Part shown: positions 11,652-25,019 of the stretch, one piece after another
Position numbering within the stretch: the first letter of the stretch is position 1
Layout of the letters: every line of letters starts with the position of its first letter
The notes under the pieces: generated by a model
Told to the model about the DNA's origin: nothing
What the model saw: the letters and a program-made list of their open reading frames with translations, nothing else
Databases searched by the model: none
Source of the DNA: Adiantum capillus-veneris
Lineage: Eukaryota; Streptophyta; Polypodiopsida; Polypodiales; Pteridaceae
Direction of reading: 5' to 3'
Assembly (NCBI GenBank): GCA_014529385.2
Contig: CM043954.1
Location: 94,507,247 to 94,571,246, forward strand
Length of the DNA: 64,000 bases
Program-made: the position numbers and the translations under genes

Positions 11652-13470
11652 TGGAGAGGGGGAATGGGGGAACACACCCGGCACCAATACAAAGGCCTCC
11701 CTATAGCTAAGGGTATCCACAGAACCCCTATCCTCTCAAAAAACACCTTCAAAGAAACACTTTACACTAGCAGACCACCGCCTGCTCAATTTCCACCGCT
11801 CAGACACTATACAAATCCACTACATAGCGCACAACTGCTACCACTGTCTGCCTCCACCCTTACACACACTCATAGACACTCAATCTCACCATCTCACTCA
11901 AGACACCGTTGGTCCGGAGGGGGCACACACATCCACACAGCCGAAAACGAGGAGAATCATGAAAGCAGGAGAAAGAGAAGGGGGAAGGGGAAACAATAGC
12001 AAGGAAAGGGAACTGCAGCTTGATTGCACTTCAAAAAACATGTACACGGTCTTGCACTGCCATCACCATGGTCATTTTCACAAGATAATACAAAGGGGTT
12101 GACAGGCACACTCCTCTGTCAGAGAGCTCCTCTTTGCAGGCTTCCAACGACCTCCAAAAGCTAGGAAAAAAGCCCCTAATTTGGTCCATTTTTTACTTTT
12201 ATAGGGGGGTCTTCAATTTGGGAAATTGCCCTTCAATTGGTTCATATGGCCCACTTTCAATATCTTCTGGGAAGGGGGCACCGCCTTGCTCCATCTACTC
12301 TCTTTCTTTCTCTTTTGCACTTGGGGGGGGCGGGATTAGCGATGTCGCTATTGCCCCTTGGCTTTTTATTTTTTATTTTTTTACCTTCATTTTTACCCCT
12401 TTGTGGGCTTAACCTTCTACTGCTCAATTGGCTTGACTTTGACTTATCTGCCCGGCTCCTCTTGCCACTTATTTCTTTTTTTTTCCTCTCTCCCTCTACT
12501 TCTCTTTGGTCTCGCCTCCCATTTTACCCTTGCCTTGGTTTGCCTCTGCTCGACTGGCTCTTTTTCTCTTTGGTCCACTTTGCCCAAACACTCTTTGGAG
12601 TGGTCTCCTTTGCCAAGACCTTATGCATAGGTGGCCCATTTGACCGCCCTTGAGTTCATCCTCTCTCTCTCCCTATGTCCATCTCCCGCGCCACGGGAAC
12701 CTCCTCTTCCACGCAAGGGGGAGGCAATAGCAAGGTCGCTATTGCCCTCCCTCTCTACTTCAAAATTTTGGGGCCCCAAGGGCCGTGGGACTTGCTCCCT
12801 GGTCGCGTATGCCACATCATCACATGCCAACCACCTTCCTCATGCAGGCATGCCACCCCTGGCACCGCCTCGCCAACCAAAACACCGCCGCCTACGCCCG
12901 GCAGGGCGGCCTCCAACCAAAGCAGTGTCAACGGCGCCGAACGCCATAGCCAATGCCTCACAGAGCATGCTGCTCGCCTCAATACTCCTAAATGGTGTGC
13001 ATTCTGGCCTTTATACCCCACTGCCATGTGCAGCGCCCATGCATATGGGTTTATCATGCCGCCACGTGGTAGCCCCTACCTGGCTTTGTGGCCTCAAGCC
13101 CACTTAAAAATCACCAAAGTCTATTCAAAGACCCCCCATTTTTTGGGCCTTATTCTTCTGGTCCTCATATCCTGCCCATGGGTTGGAAGCTCGATCTGCC
13201 AAATTGTGCCAAGTCTTCGCCGCAGTGGTCCCAAACCATAAAAAACTTACCGCCTTCAGATCCTTTGGAATGCGCTATTCAAGGCCGCAAAAAAATGAGA
13301 AAAACATCAGCCAAGTCTTCTCCCGGCATTGCCTCCCGATTTTGTTCAGCTGCATCTAGCTGACCGGGTATCCAATTGATACACCGTCGACTCGCGCTGA
13401 CTTGACATGATGCACACATCCACCAAGAACCTTGGCGAGGTCGAAACAATGCCAGATGGTGCATTTTCTA
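11652..13470 (-). repeat. Probable 5' LTR of element C (minus), right limit unknown
   Basis: It lies just upstream (minus sense) of the C primer site and has no convincing ORF. A TATA box TATAAAGG at 13015-13008 (minus) sits about 1.35 kb before the LTR end. Two short inverted motifs, GCGATgtCGCT near 12339 and AGCAAGgtCGCT near 12730, occur. The outer end could not be placed because no second full LTR is in the window. Confidence 0.4.
13008..13015 (-). promoter_or_regulatory. TATA box in probable C LTR
   Basis: TATAAAGG on the minus strand in the right orientation to drive the C gag. Inferred from sequence only. Confidence 0.35.
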
Positions 13471-14399
13471 GTGTGGTCAAATGAGCTCAGACCCGACCTC
13501 GAAAAATCTTCTAGCGGCCATAACTTGCTATCCAGAGCTCCGATTCACATTCCGAAAAGATAGGCATGCTCCGTAACTTAAGATATACACATGTATGCAC
13601 TAACACCAGCCTGGGTCACCTGTCCCCAGCTGCCTTGTCCGTCGGGGATCTGCTACACACTTCAACTTTAAACTTAAGTATCTTAAGCACCAAGGCTCCG
13701 TTTGACGAGCCATCTAGGCCGGCTTCTAGAGCACATTGAACACTACATTTCAGGACATTGACTTGGCATTTCATACACCTTCATCTGCCATCCCATATGG
13801 ACCATCCCGCAGTACTTTTGGCCTAAAAAATCGCTTTAAGCATACATTCCCGCTACCCTTTGGCTGCCAAGGGCCTTGGCACCTGCCCTAGTATTCTACA
13901 CTGCACTCGACTGCTACCTCTGCCTGGCATAGACCACTTCCTATTGCGGAGCAACTTTGGCTGCACCAACGTAGGGGCTAGAGCTGTGGGTTTACGTAAT
14001 CCACCGTGCGTGCCAGGTGTTACGCATAAGTCGCACATTGCGGTCTTGCGGATGTCTGACATTGCGAACTAGGAGTCATGCGGCTTTAGGACAGTTCTAC
14101 ATGGGGATATCATGAGACACGACGAGGTTTTGCACCGTTCCCGATTTGCGCTGGAGCAGTGGTTGTATATGGGGGGCATACCAGCCTTTGGGGATATCTC
14201 TAATTTTCATGTCATCAATATATTTCCCTCTTGTACTGTATGTTTGGTTGCATATCAATGAAGAAGACGGTGTTCTATTTCTATCACTTGTCTTCTATTC
14301 TGCCTTCATGTATTTTGATGTTCATATAATGTAAGGCAATGTGAGGGTATTCATTCCCATAATGCTTATTGCTCCTCTGCGGGCAGTTTACATTATATC
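13471..14399 (+). repeat. Probable 5' LTR of gypsy element D, left limit unknown
   Basis: This non-coding block precedes a TGGCGACC primer-like site and a gag ORF. Its last 200 bases are T-rich and typical of a plant LTR 3' part. The left limit between C and D DNA cannot be set; 13471 is an estimate. No other gene is seen. Confidence 0.35.
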
Positions 14400-14417
14400 T
14401 GGCGACCACAATGCATG
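14400..14417 (+). other. Primer binding site candidate of element D
   Basis: TGGCGACCACAATGC lies 25 bases before the gag ATG at 14442. The TGG start and position fit a tRNA primer site; the tRNA is not identified. Confidence 0.4.
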
Positions 14418-14441
14418 ATGGGAGACCTCCTGTGAACATGC

Positions 14442-16440
14442 ATGCGCAATAGGTCGCAGGGTCCTCCTGAACTTGTGGCTCCAATTGTGGGGAGACGTCG
14501 GAGGAGAGGCGGTTCGAATGAATTCGTTTTTTCTACACCGCATGCTGAGGAACATGTGTCTCCATCGCCAAGTCTGGTGCATGGTAGGCGTATTCGGCGT
14601 GCGCGGCGTACTCCATGTAGTCAGTCATGTCCTCTTGCCGTGTGTTCACCCTCACCCACTCATGTTGCTCCTCGAACATCTCTGGTAAGCACGCCTGGGG
14701 TTTCACCACCATTTTCCCCACCTCCTAGTGTTCGTCAGCTTTTTCCAAGAGGGGGTACAATTGGGAAACAGAGAATGGCACAGCCACTGGGCGGGTGGTC
14801 ACATTAAGTATAGCCATTTTTGAGGTCTTTCAAGAGAAGACCCTGATACACATTTGTGCCAATTTAATAAAGTGTATGGATTGAATCATCGTGGAGTGGT
14901 GATTCCTCTTCATCAACAATCAGTGTTTGAATCTACACTTTCAGGGAAAGCTACCAAATGGCTGTGAGAATACCCTGATGATCACTTTCACACGTATGTC
15001 AAAGGGTCCAGAGCGTTCTTGTGATGGTTGAGAATGGAAAAGACGGTCCCTCAACATTTGGAAAAGCTTCAGATGCTACATCAAAAGTCGTTGCCAGTGG
15101 AGGATTATGCTGCAAAATTTCGGATGCTTTTGTAGCAGGTGTCTTAGGCACAACGGCCAGCAGCTGAGGTGTTGAATGATTATTTTCTGTGAGGACTCAT
15201 TAAGGATCTCAAAACTACTATGTCAATAGTTGACAGGGTAACCACTCCACTAGATAATGTCATTGCAAGGGCTGTTGTAGCAGGAGAAGCTTTAGAGGAT
15301 ACAGAATCCCCAAAGAAGTCAAAGAAAGAAATCTCATCGTAAGTCTCAGGTAAGTGGTTGTGATAGTTCGGAGTCCAAGATTGCAGACTCACAATCCTCA
15401 CACTCAGGCAGCAACAATTCGGGGAAAGAATCAAAGGAGGCACCTTGGAGAAAATCCCAGTGTCAAGAAAAAGGTGTCCCATCCGGATGGTCAAATTCTT
15501 CTACGGTGGTTAAAAGCCTAAAGGAATAGTGGTGTACTCAGTGCCAAAATCTGGGACATGCCGCTCAAGAGTGTGCAATGAATCAGAAATGGTGTGCGAT
15601 TTTCACAGTCAACACTCATAATACAGTGGAATGTTATTTCAATGGTCGGGTTGTAGGAGTTGGGATTCTTCTACATGGCATCCACCACAGTCTGGGTAGG
15701 GATAAGATCCTGTGGTGTTGATGGTTAACGCTTATACAGTAGAGGCGCCCTTTCAAGGACAAGCAGGTGGACAGGGTCAAGGAGGGGGTTGCAATCGCGG
15801 ACGAGGTGGCCAAGATCCTAAATCGACCCAAGACTTGCCTTTTCTGTTTGGGAGATGGGCATTGGCGGTTTGATTGTTCAGAGGCTATAGAATATGATCA
15901 GAAGAAACAAAAACGTGTTGCAAGAAAGTAGCTGAGTGTGGCTATGGTTCAGATTTAAGGCATGGAGGAGTCAGACACGGTGGTTTCACTAATTACACGT
16001 TCTGGAAAAATTGTGGTTCCAACAGCTGATGTTAAGCTTCCGGATTGGACGACTCAAGAAGATGTCCGAAAAAAGACTGTGACATGGATGCCACAGTCAG
16101 TACCACCATTGCAATCATCAGGACCATCGACCTCTTGCCTAGAAACAAAAGAGGGGAAAGTCAGAAGTAAGGTGGATATTATGAAAGAGGATAATTGGGA
16201 TTCAGTTTGGAAAGAGGTCCGAGATTCTTCATTACAAGTACCTTTGAGTTCATTACTGAAATTGGTTCCGAATTTTCATAATGTGTTGCTAAGTCAGAAG
16301 TCCAAAGCTATGACTAAGATGGAAGCTGACATTGCGGTAGCTGAGGGTGAGGGGGACGAGTCAGTCCCATTGCCGGCGACTAGGATCACGGATACTCGCA
16401 TCCCAGAGATTTCAGTTAGATATCATGGCACATACATCGA
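14442..16440 (+). pseudogene. Decayed Ty3/gypsy gag of element D
   Basis: The start at 14442 opens an Arg/Pro/Ser-rich ORF to 14807. Further gag then continues with many stops: a capsid segment (GKATKWL then EYPDDHF, about 14947-14990) and a helical piece ending YFL, stop, GLIKDL near 15180. Zinc knuckles follow: CTQC...GHAAQEC at 15532-15573, a second at about 15595-15636 whose second Cys is now Phe, and CLFC...GHWRFDC at 15836-15877. The open stretch 15962-16440 fits the gag-protease linker. Several stops (for example TGA in YFL*GL) are one C-to-T change from the Arg or Gln expected. Not functional. Confidence 0.75.
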
Positions 16441-16544
16441 CAAAGTACTCTTATTACATGAATTTGCTAGTATGCATCTATACCTGGTGCGCCAACAAAA
16501 TTTGACAGGAAGATTGACTAGATGGGTGCTCTTGTTACAGGAAT
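16441..16544 (+). pseudogene. Gypsy RNase H scrap
   Basis: The translation LTGRLTRWVLLLQEFA (16500-16550) matches a well-known segment just after the reverse transcriptase of gypsy elements. All of the reverse transcriptase between gag and this point is missing, so this is an internal deletion of element D or a separate insertion. Confidence 0.5.
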
Positions 16545-17147
16545 TTGCTAGGAATTCCAACTAAACAATGGGAACAAATGCATACTTGTCTACATGGAGC
16601 AGGTTTTGTCTTAGATCCTAAGTTCCAGATGCACGAGCAATCTTCAAAAACTGAAGTGATCAGTGATTTCAAGAAAGTGTGTGCTCGACTATTAGGCAAT
16701 GTGGATGGACAGGTGGCATACACACAGAAGACGGCACATACTAGCAGAGAAGGAATGTTTGGGGATCTTTAGCATATAGATGATATCAAGACGATGAGCG
16801 CACCACTTTGGTGGAAAGAGTATGGTGGAGAAAAGGTGGAACTTCAACATGTGGCTGTGAGAGTATTGTCTATTGCAACCTTGAGTGGTAGCTATGAAAG
16901 AACTTGGTCTGCGTTTGCTTTGTGCATACTATAAAACAAAATCGAGTCCTAAAGGAGCTGCAGACTTGGTATATGTATTTTGTAACATGCGACTTATGCA
17001 TAAGACAACAAAGTTAGCCACACGTGCCACAGAAGAAAGCTTTGGGCACTTTCAAACACACGAAGCAATTGCAAATGAGCTCAACTCCGATGATGAAATG
17101 GAATGGAAACCAGAAGATATTGATCTAGAATGGTCAAATGTTGAATA
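16545..17147 (+). pseudogene. hAT transposase C-terminal remnant
   Basis: Residues at 16545-16772 include AGFVLDPKFQ. After an in-frame TAG (16770-16772), the stretch 16800-16915 reads APLWWKEYGG, then LQHVAVRVLSIATLSGSYERTWSAF. A frameshift near 16930 then leads to AADLVYVFCNMRL (about 16960-17000). These are the hallmarks of the hAT dimerisation domain, in the right order. An acidic tail ends at 17145. The DNA-binding and catalytic parts are absent, so it is a fragment. No terminal inverted repeats were found around it. Confidence 0.82.
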
Positions 17148-17258
17148 ATTTGATGACATGGTGCCTATGATTGAGGGGACGGATGAGCTATAAATTTTGT
17201 ACTATATTCTCTATTAATTTTGTAGTGCAAAATTTATGTAGAGTTTAGCTTCACAATC

Positions 17259-17304
<46 letters not shown>

Positions 17305-17546
17305 TCTCTCTCTTTCATTGTCTCCCTTTCTCTCCATCTGCTCTTTATCATTGTCAACAAGAGGGAGCGAGAGAGAATAGAACTTACACAATTGCAACAA
17401 CATCCGACATGTTCATTTGTTGCAATAAATAGAGATTTGCATACCAAAGAGAGGTTTTAGTTACAAATCTTGAGATTTAAGATACAAAAAGAGATTACTA
17501 TTGTTAGGGAGATTTAATTTAAATCATGGGCTGCATATCGAAAAGA
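17148..17546. other. AT-rich DNA with TC microsatellite
   Basis: No gene is seen. A (TC)n tract with one TG and a few CC interruptions runs from about 17257 to 17313. Confidence 0.7.
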
Positions 17547-18400
17547 TCAGATACATGAAATTTTGATTGGACAAATGAATCGCTTACACGCGCATTGCTT
17601 ATCTCTTCTTTGACAACAGGCCCATACTTTGCCTCGTACCATGCCAACTTTCTTTGTAGCACTGTTATACAAGCGCACAACATGCTGGGGTCTCTCCTTA
17701 ACTTGCCAAATCCATGCCTTGGGTTGTAAGATGCTCAATGACTACAGTTTCTTCGGGCAAGTATGTGTAACCTCTCTTGCAAGGAGGGTCTTCTTGATTG
17801 GCTTCCCGTGCATGAATCTTCAAGGTTGGGCGTCCTTTTTCAACACCTCTTGTAGTGGGATGATTGTTCCAATCAACTTTGACCCACAATACATAGTAAC
17901 AATAGCATTGTTGCACAAAGTAAATGGCCACTTGATAATTATTTGGTGGCGATCTGAACACTTAGATAAATATTGCAAGGATTTTTCTTACGAGGACAGT
18001 GTGTTGCAAATAAGAAACCTTCAAGGGAGCGGAAGCCTTAGCATTTCCATTGAGTCAAAATAATGTGTTGCGTACAAAGTGATTCGGGCATAGCTATCTG
18101 CATTGCCAGTAATTCAGTGGCTCCCCTTTAAGTTTTGATCGTCTTGTTGGGACACAACCAAAGCGCTAAGATCTCCTTGAGCCACCCAAATCTCTTTATC
18201 TTTGTAAATTTGTTGAGCCAATGCATGATTAAGCAAAGGATCATTAGGTTGTTGTGCATTGTGGTTGGGAGAAAATTCTTCCATAACCAAAATGAAAAAT
18301 AATAAACTTTAATGAGACACGTCTTAGCACTTGGAAAAGAGAGATGGTTTAGAGAATTTAGCGATCCAACTTGAAACACTTTAAAACCTTAACTTGAAGA
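17547..18400 (-). pseudogene. Unrecognised coding-like remnant (minus)
   Basis: Two overlapping minus-strand open stretches (17961-17698 and 17738-17547) read as ordinary protein: polar, with a Cys pair near the end (ACCQRRDKQCAC). They suggest one decayed frame with a shift near 17715. Weaker coding-like sequence continues to 18379. I do not recognise the family. It may be a transposase or host-gene scrap. Confidence 0.25.
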
Positions 18401-19753
<1,353 letters not shown>

Positions 19754-19816
19754 ACGTGTGTGAGGGTGATGACAGAAGCAAGGGAGAAACTTGGAGAGAA
19801 ATAGCATCTACAAGGG

Positions 19817-19820
<4 letters not shown>

Positions 19821-19884
<64 letters not shown>
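19821..19884. repeat. (GA)32 microsatellite
   Basis: Sixty-four bases of GA, about 70 bases after the previous AG tract. Together they make a purine-strand block. Confidence 0.97.
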
Positions 19885-19888
<4 letters not shown>

Positions 19889-19959
19889 CTCTGAGCGTCG
19901 CGAGTCCGGGTTGCTATGCAATAGTTGCACCATTAGCTGAGGCAATAGACCAAAGGGAC

Positions 19960-20130
19960 GCGGATTTTGCTTCTGATAATTTTTCAGGAAAGATCATTTT
20001 CTCAAACTCTATGAAGGTGAGTCCATTCCGAGCATTGTATGGTTGTGATCCCCATTTACCACTAGATTGTAGACTGTTTCTATTTCACCCACTAGAAAAG
20101 ATGCCATTGATTCACTATAAGAGGAATTAT
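19960..20130 (+). pseudogene. Gypsy integrase C-terminal scrap
   Basis: The translation near 20010-20060 reads KVSPFRALYGCDPHLPLD, the conserved segment just after the integrase core in gypsy elements. No catalytic residues or neighbours remain. Confidence 0.6.
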
Positions 20131-20329
20131 CTATAACCGCTAGCATTGCATTGGAAAAACAAAGGAAAAAGGAGAGAGAAAAAATAGCGAGAGCCGCAAT
20201 AACCACGGCTATGGACGCAGTAGTGGTTTCTCAGTAATAAGCACGGTAATAGTCTCCGTAATATACCTGCTTCTATTACCGTGATAGTTGCTACATCTAT
20301 TATCGTGCTTCTTGCCGTTACACGCCAAT

Positions 20330-20397
20330 TCAAAAATAAAGGTGCTCATTTGGGCCACCCAAAATTGGGTGGCCCTAATGAGCACCTTTATTTTTGA
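20330..20397. repeat. 68-bp near-perfect hairpin
   Basis: Two 34-base arms pair along the whole length except the two central A and one T-T mismatch (20351/20376). Arms read TCAAAAATAAAGGTGC... and the complement. It is the strongest foldback in the window outside microsatellites. It could be a tiny foldback transposon or a transcript hairpin. Confidence 0.85.
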
Positions 20398-21151
20398 CTT
20401 GCATAAAACAATGAAATATCAATTTTTTCTTGGAAGAGTATAAAAAGTACCAAAGAATTGAAATTGAACTTACTTTACCTTGACAATTTAATATGCAGAA
20501 GTTCAACTATTTAAAAAAGTTACAATAAAAAGTAAATATCAGTATATACATTGTGCCACATAGGGACTTTACAGAAGTTTGGACAATTTTTTTTTGTATC
20601 TAATCCTCCTCTTTCTCATCGTTGTTCAGAGGCACACACGTTTGATCACTTTGACTCTACATAAACCCAAACCAAACTAAACAATTATGAACAGCTCAAA
20701 ACAATTGATACAAAACTTCTTGTTTAGACTTACTACTTGTAGTGATCCAACCGCCCCTGAGTCGAATTGCTTGAGAGAGATGTGCTTATTTTTGAACAAC
20801 CATCACCAAGTATGAAATTTTGTATGTCGCTCCCAATACTTGGTTGGTCGAGAGAGAGTGATATTTTTCTAAGTTAGCAATAACAATACCAAATCATCAA
20901 CTACAATCTTTATAATCACCGATCAACATTAAAATTTATTCAATCTTACATATTTGTCACCTACAAGAGGTACTTCCCATTAGCGACGCTCGCATTGTGA
21001 CTCTCAAAAGGAAAAATCCACGGCGTCGCTATTTTCTTCGTTGCATAGCGATGTTTATAGCAATGCCGACAGGGGTAAAAGTTAAACCGAGAGCGCCAAA
21101 AACTCAGATCTCAGATCTGAGTTCGACGCTCAAGTGAAAGAGGTAAACCCG

Positions 21152-21153
<2 letters not shown>
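20398..21153. other. AT-rich DNA, no gene seen
   Basis: No supported ORF. There is a small perfect inverted repeat, ACTCAGATCT and AGATCTGAGT around one C, near 21103-21123. Confidence 0.5.
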
Positions 21154-21221
<68 letters not shown>

Positions 21222-21488
21222 CTTCCCCACACACATGCACACACACACACACACACACAAACAAGGAGAGGAAGGAGAGCCAGGTATGCTCCTTCCCTCT
21301 CTTCTCTGTCATGTTTCGTTAATTTCCTTCTCTCTCTCTCTCACTCACACACACACACACGAGGAGAGGAAGGAGAGCCAGGTATGCTCCTTCCCTCTCT
21401 TCTCTGTCATGTTTCTTGAAATTTCCCTCTCTCTCACTCACACTCACACTCACACACACACACACACACACACACACATTGTGTCTTT

Positions 21489-21545
<57 letters not shown>

Positions 21546-21619
21546 CACACATGCATAAACAAAAAACACATACACACACACATGCATAAAAAAAGAACGC
21601 ATACACACACATTGAGAGA

Positions 21620-21662
<43 letters not shown>

Positions 21663-21784
21663 AGGGAGAGAGAGAGAAAGAGGAGAAAACAAAGAGAAAG
21701 AGAAAGAGGGGGAGAGAGAGAAAAAAAAACCAAAGAGAGAGAGAGAGGGGGAGAAGAGGAAAAGAGAGAGGTAAGGGGAGAAAA

Positions 21785-21851
<67 letters not shown>

Positions 21852-21970
21852 GAGAAAACAAAGAGAAAGAGAAAGAGGGGGAGAGAGAGAAAAAAAAACC
21901 AAAGAGAGAGAGAGGGGGAGAAGAGGAAAAGAGAGAGGTAAGGGGAGAAAACAAAGAGAGAGAGAGAGAT
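21154..21970. repeat. Compound CT/CA/GA microsatellite block with internal duplications
   Basis: It holds (CT)n at 21154-21218, (CA)n near 21239-21259 and 21447-21478, and GA tracts at 21491-21541, 21621-21656 and 21787-21845. Two unit duplications are embedded: GGAGAGGAAGGAGAGCCAGG with its flank at about 21265 and 21361, and a roughly 115-bp purine unit at about 21675 and 21845. The strand switches from pyrimidine-rich (left) to purine-rich (right), which could form an imperfect giant foldback. The open frames here are low-complexity artefacts. Confidence 0.9.
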
Positions 21971-22157
21971 AAAAGTAAAGAAATATGAAATAAAATGTTA
22001 TATTAAGATTTAGTGTTAGGTTAGATTTAAAATTACACTTAATTAAAGTTAGGTTAGATTAAGTTAAATTATATTTAAAATTTATGCTAAATTTGAAATT
22101 AGGTTAGAATTAAGATTAGGTTAAGATTTAAATTAGATTTAATATTACGTTAGATTA
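21971..22157. repeat. Degenerate TTAGATT/TTAGGTT repeat, left part
   Basis: Irregular 6-8 base variants of TTAGATT and TTAGGTT. They resume at 23503-23790 on the other side of the 1.34-kb element, so that element was inserted into this repeat. Confidence 0.6.
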
Positions 22158-23498
22158 CAGCTAGAATGGTAACCTAACAGGACATAAAAGTTTCCTTTCA
22201 GAGTTTTGGGAAAAATTTCCAAAACCATAGTAGATCCACTCATTTTGAAAAATCCTTTCATGAGCTTATAGTTAAATAACTACTACATATGGAGAAAATG
22301 AGAGACTTGTAATTTTTCTCGTCACTTGGTCACTACAAGCCTCCAAAGTTGATGGACCAGTGCATTTTTCCCAAAACAGCAATTTCTTACGGTTGATTGC
22401 ATATAAATACAAGTGGGGATTTTTGTAGGACATGAGATAAAATGCTCCGTTAACTTCAATGGGTTGGTGACCAAAACATATGGTTGCTTTTACCTCACAT
22501 TTTTTTTTTGGGCAAAAAAATAGGTACAAAAAAGTTGCATTTTTGCCATTCTGCAGACCTATCATCAAAGTTTCTATAGTCACGCTCAATATAGATACTA
22601 TATACATGTTTTCTTGGTTCCCTTTGGGCCTTTGGATTCAAAAGGAGCCATAGAGCATGTCAAAAGGATAATGGATCTCTTAGAATTGGAACCTTGGGGG
22701 CAATGATAAAGTGCTAAATATAGCAAACATGAAAAAACTGGGTTTAGCATTATGACCTCTAGAAACCCATAGAAACTACTCAATATCTAGCCAAGTTTGT
22801 AGTCTATGATTAGATATGGTTACTACCTACAAAATACACACAATTGGCCAAAGAAACTAGCAATATTGAGAAAGTTATATGTGCTACTCTAAAATGTATC
22901 GTATTCTTCAGCAATCAAAAAACTCAACCATCATCATATACTATGCTATATAGCATATTAGGTCCCCCAAAACTAAAGGAAGATTAGATTTATGTTATAC
23001 ATTACACTTACACAATCAAAATTGAATTTGGATATCAAGAAAACCACCAAAAAAAATCATAAAAGTGCTAACTTTGGCCAAAAAACAGGATTATGCAATT
23101 CTTATAAATTGGTCATAACTTTCAATTTTAACACTTAGCTCTCCCTACAAGCATCCAAACATGTTGAGAACTATGAAGGCCTAACCTCTAGCCATCTAAA
23201 CCTCACAAACATGAAGTTTAGAGTAGTATAGTTGCCAAAAATTGAAAAAAAAAGCCAAAAACAGGATCTTTTTTTTCACACAGTTTAGGTTCAAAAATGT
23301 TGTGCAAAAGTAAGGTTAATGGTGAGATCGATACTCCAAAAAAAATACTAAGTTTTTTTCAGCTCATAAGGCAACTTTGTGGATATATAGCACCTAGAAA
23401 TTCATTTTCATAATCTTCAAATAATTCAAGCAGAATGGTCACTTAATAGGACACAAAAGTGTCCAAGGACATAAAAGTGTCCTGTTACCATTCTAGTG
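22158..23498. mobile_element. 1.34-kb non-coding inverted-terminal element, copy 1
   Basis: Termini are CAGCTAGAATGGTAAC (left) and, on the other strand, CACTAGAATGGTAAC (right). Inside each end lies GGACATAAAAGTGTCC or a close variant, itself a short palindrome. The right flank is TTAA; the left flank is ATTA, perhaps a decayed TTAA. It has no ORF of note. A second copy at 30637-31959 is similar throughout. It is a non-autonomous DNA transposon, possibly piggyBac-like by target choice. Confidence 0.7.
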
Positions 23499-23502
23499 TT
23501 AA

Positions 23503-24369
23503 GATTAGGTTGGATTTATAATTAGGGCAAGATTTAAGATTAGCTAGGTTAGATTTATGTTAGATTACATTTAGGTTTAGGATTTAAGATTGGATTAGAT
23601 TTATGTTTATGTTTAGTTTAAGATTAGATTAGATTTAGATTTAAGTTAGATTACATTTAGGTTTATGTTAGATTTAAGATTAGATTAGATTTAGGTTTAT
23701 ATTGAGTTTAAGATTAGATTAGGTCTAGATTTATGTTCGATTTAAGATTACATTAGATTAGATTAGATGTAGGTTAGATTTTAGGGCATGTCAATGAAGA
23801 CTTTTCCCAAAGAGCAAACACTAGTTACACAACAATATGCATATTCCCATCAAAATTTGACACCTCTTAACTCACCACCACTAACCATGTTCAATTAGCT
23901 CAGAATCACCATATGTTCAATTAGGTTAGATTTAAGATTAGACTTTGGATCTAGTTTTTATATTAAAGTCTACCTTCGGGATTACGAAAAAAAAATTAGA
24001 GTTAGGCAAATGGTGATCCCTTTCTTCCTCTCTACAGATGCACCTTAAGTTGGAAATATTTCAACAACATGATACTCAAATTGGAGGCCAACATGTAATG
24101 TGCTAAGTAATCCCTTCAACAAAGATCTACTGTGAAGAGATGTTAAAAAGCTATGAATTACTACAGCTAGAGAAGAGGCAAAGGGGTTTTTTCCACTACA
24201 TGCACTATCATGTAGATGTGGGTGTGTATATTTCTTGTACCCACAAATATAAGCATTGACCAATAAAAACGATATGATAACCCGGTGGTTATGATGTCCG
24301 TGTACCTCTAGACCGAGGTACATGAGGATCGTACATGACTAGAGAATCTGAGGTAGTATACAATGAGAA

Positions 24370-24372
<3 letters not shown>
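23503..24372. repeat. Degenerate TTAGATT/TTAGGTT repeat, right part, then AT-rich DNA
   Basis: Irregular TTAGATT, TTTAGG and TTAGGTT units dominate 23503-23790. They are too irregular to call telomeric. 23790-24372 is AT-rich without a supported gene. Confidence 0.5.

Positions 24373-24447
<75 letters not shown>
24373..24447. repeat. (AG)37 microsatellite
   Basis: Seventy-five bases of AG, uninterrupted. Confidence 0.96.
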
Positions 24448-24451
<4 letters not shown>

Positions 24452-25019
24452 GGAGGATGCCAATAGAAGATTAAATTTATTTCCGGGCTATAAGGTTTTT
24501 ACATTAATTATGAGTAGTGACGAGGATGTGGGGCCGTCCAACCAAAACACCTAAAGACTATATTAGGTAAAGTGGAAAAATTCCAATTCCCAGGTTGGAC
24601 AACTTTCAGTATATCATGTACAAAATATAGAGATTTGGTCAAAAATTTGAGTTTTCTTAAGGTCTCATTCCACTTTATGCACATATAATACACAATGAAA
24701 ACAACTAAAATACCATGGTTTCAATCAATTGGATTATTAGGAGACGAGTATATTGCATCCATTATCGTTGTCTATGTTCTAATGTCCTACCTACAACTTA
24801 TCTCAACATGGAGAGCTTGGTTTCTAGGTCCACCACTTGTCCAAGTTAATGTAAAAGTGACTCAAGGTTCACAACTTGTGAAAGCAAGGATCCATTGAGA
24901 AATACAATCCACTTGGCTATTTTGCCTTAATTTATTGCATGTGACATTCAACCAAGGTCCACTTCTAATCTAGAACTTCTTAATTTGAGGCATGGGGCAT
25001 ACATAAAATATGTAGCATA
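24448..25019. other. AT-rich DNA at the edge of the minisatellite
   Basis: No gene is seen. One unit of the minisatellite in reverse orientation (GGTCCACCACTTGTCCAAG) is at about 24828-24846, the only reverse unit seen left of 35 kb. Confidence 0.5.

Noticed and set aside
11601-13363. Pro/Ser/His-rich plus-strand ORFs in the C LTR region
   Set aside because: They lie in LTR-like DNA with a minus-strand promoter and primer site; no family resemblance and no shared frame.
21971-23790. Interstitial telomere repeat
   Set aside because: Units are irregular mixes of TTAGATT and TTAGGTT; no run of exact TTTAGGG was seen.
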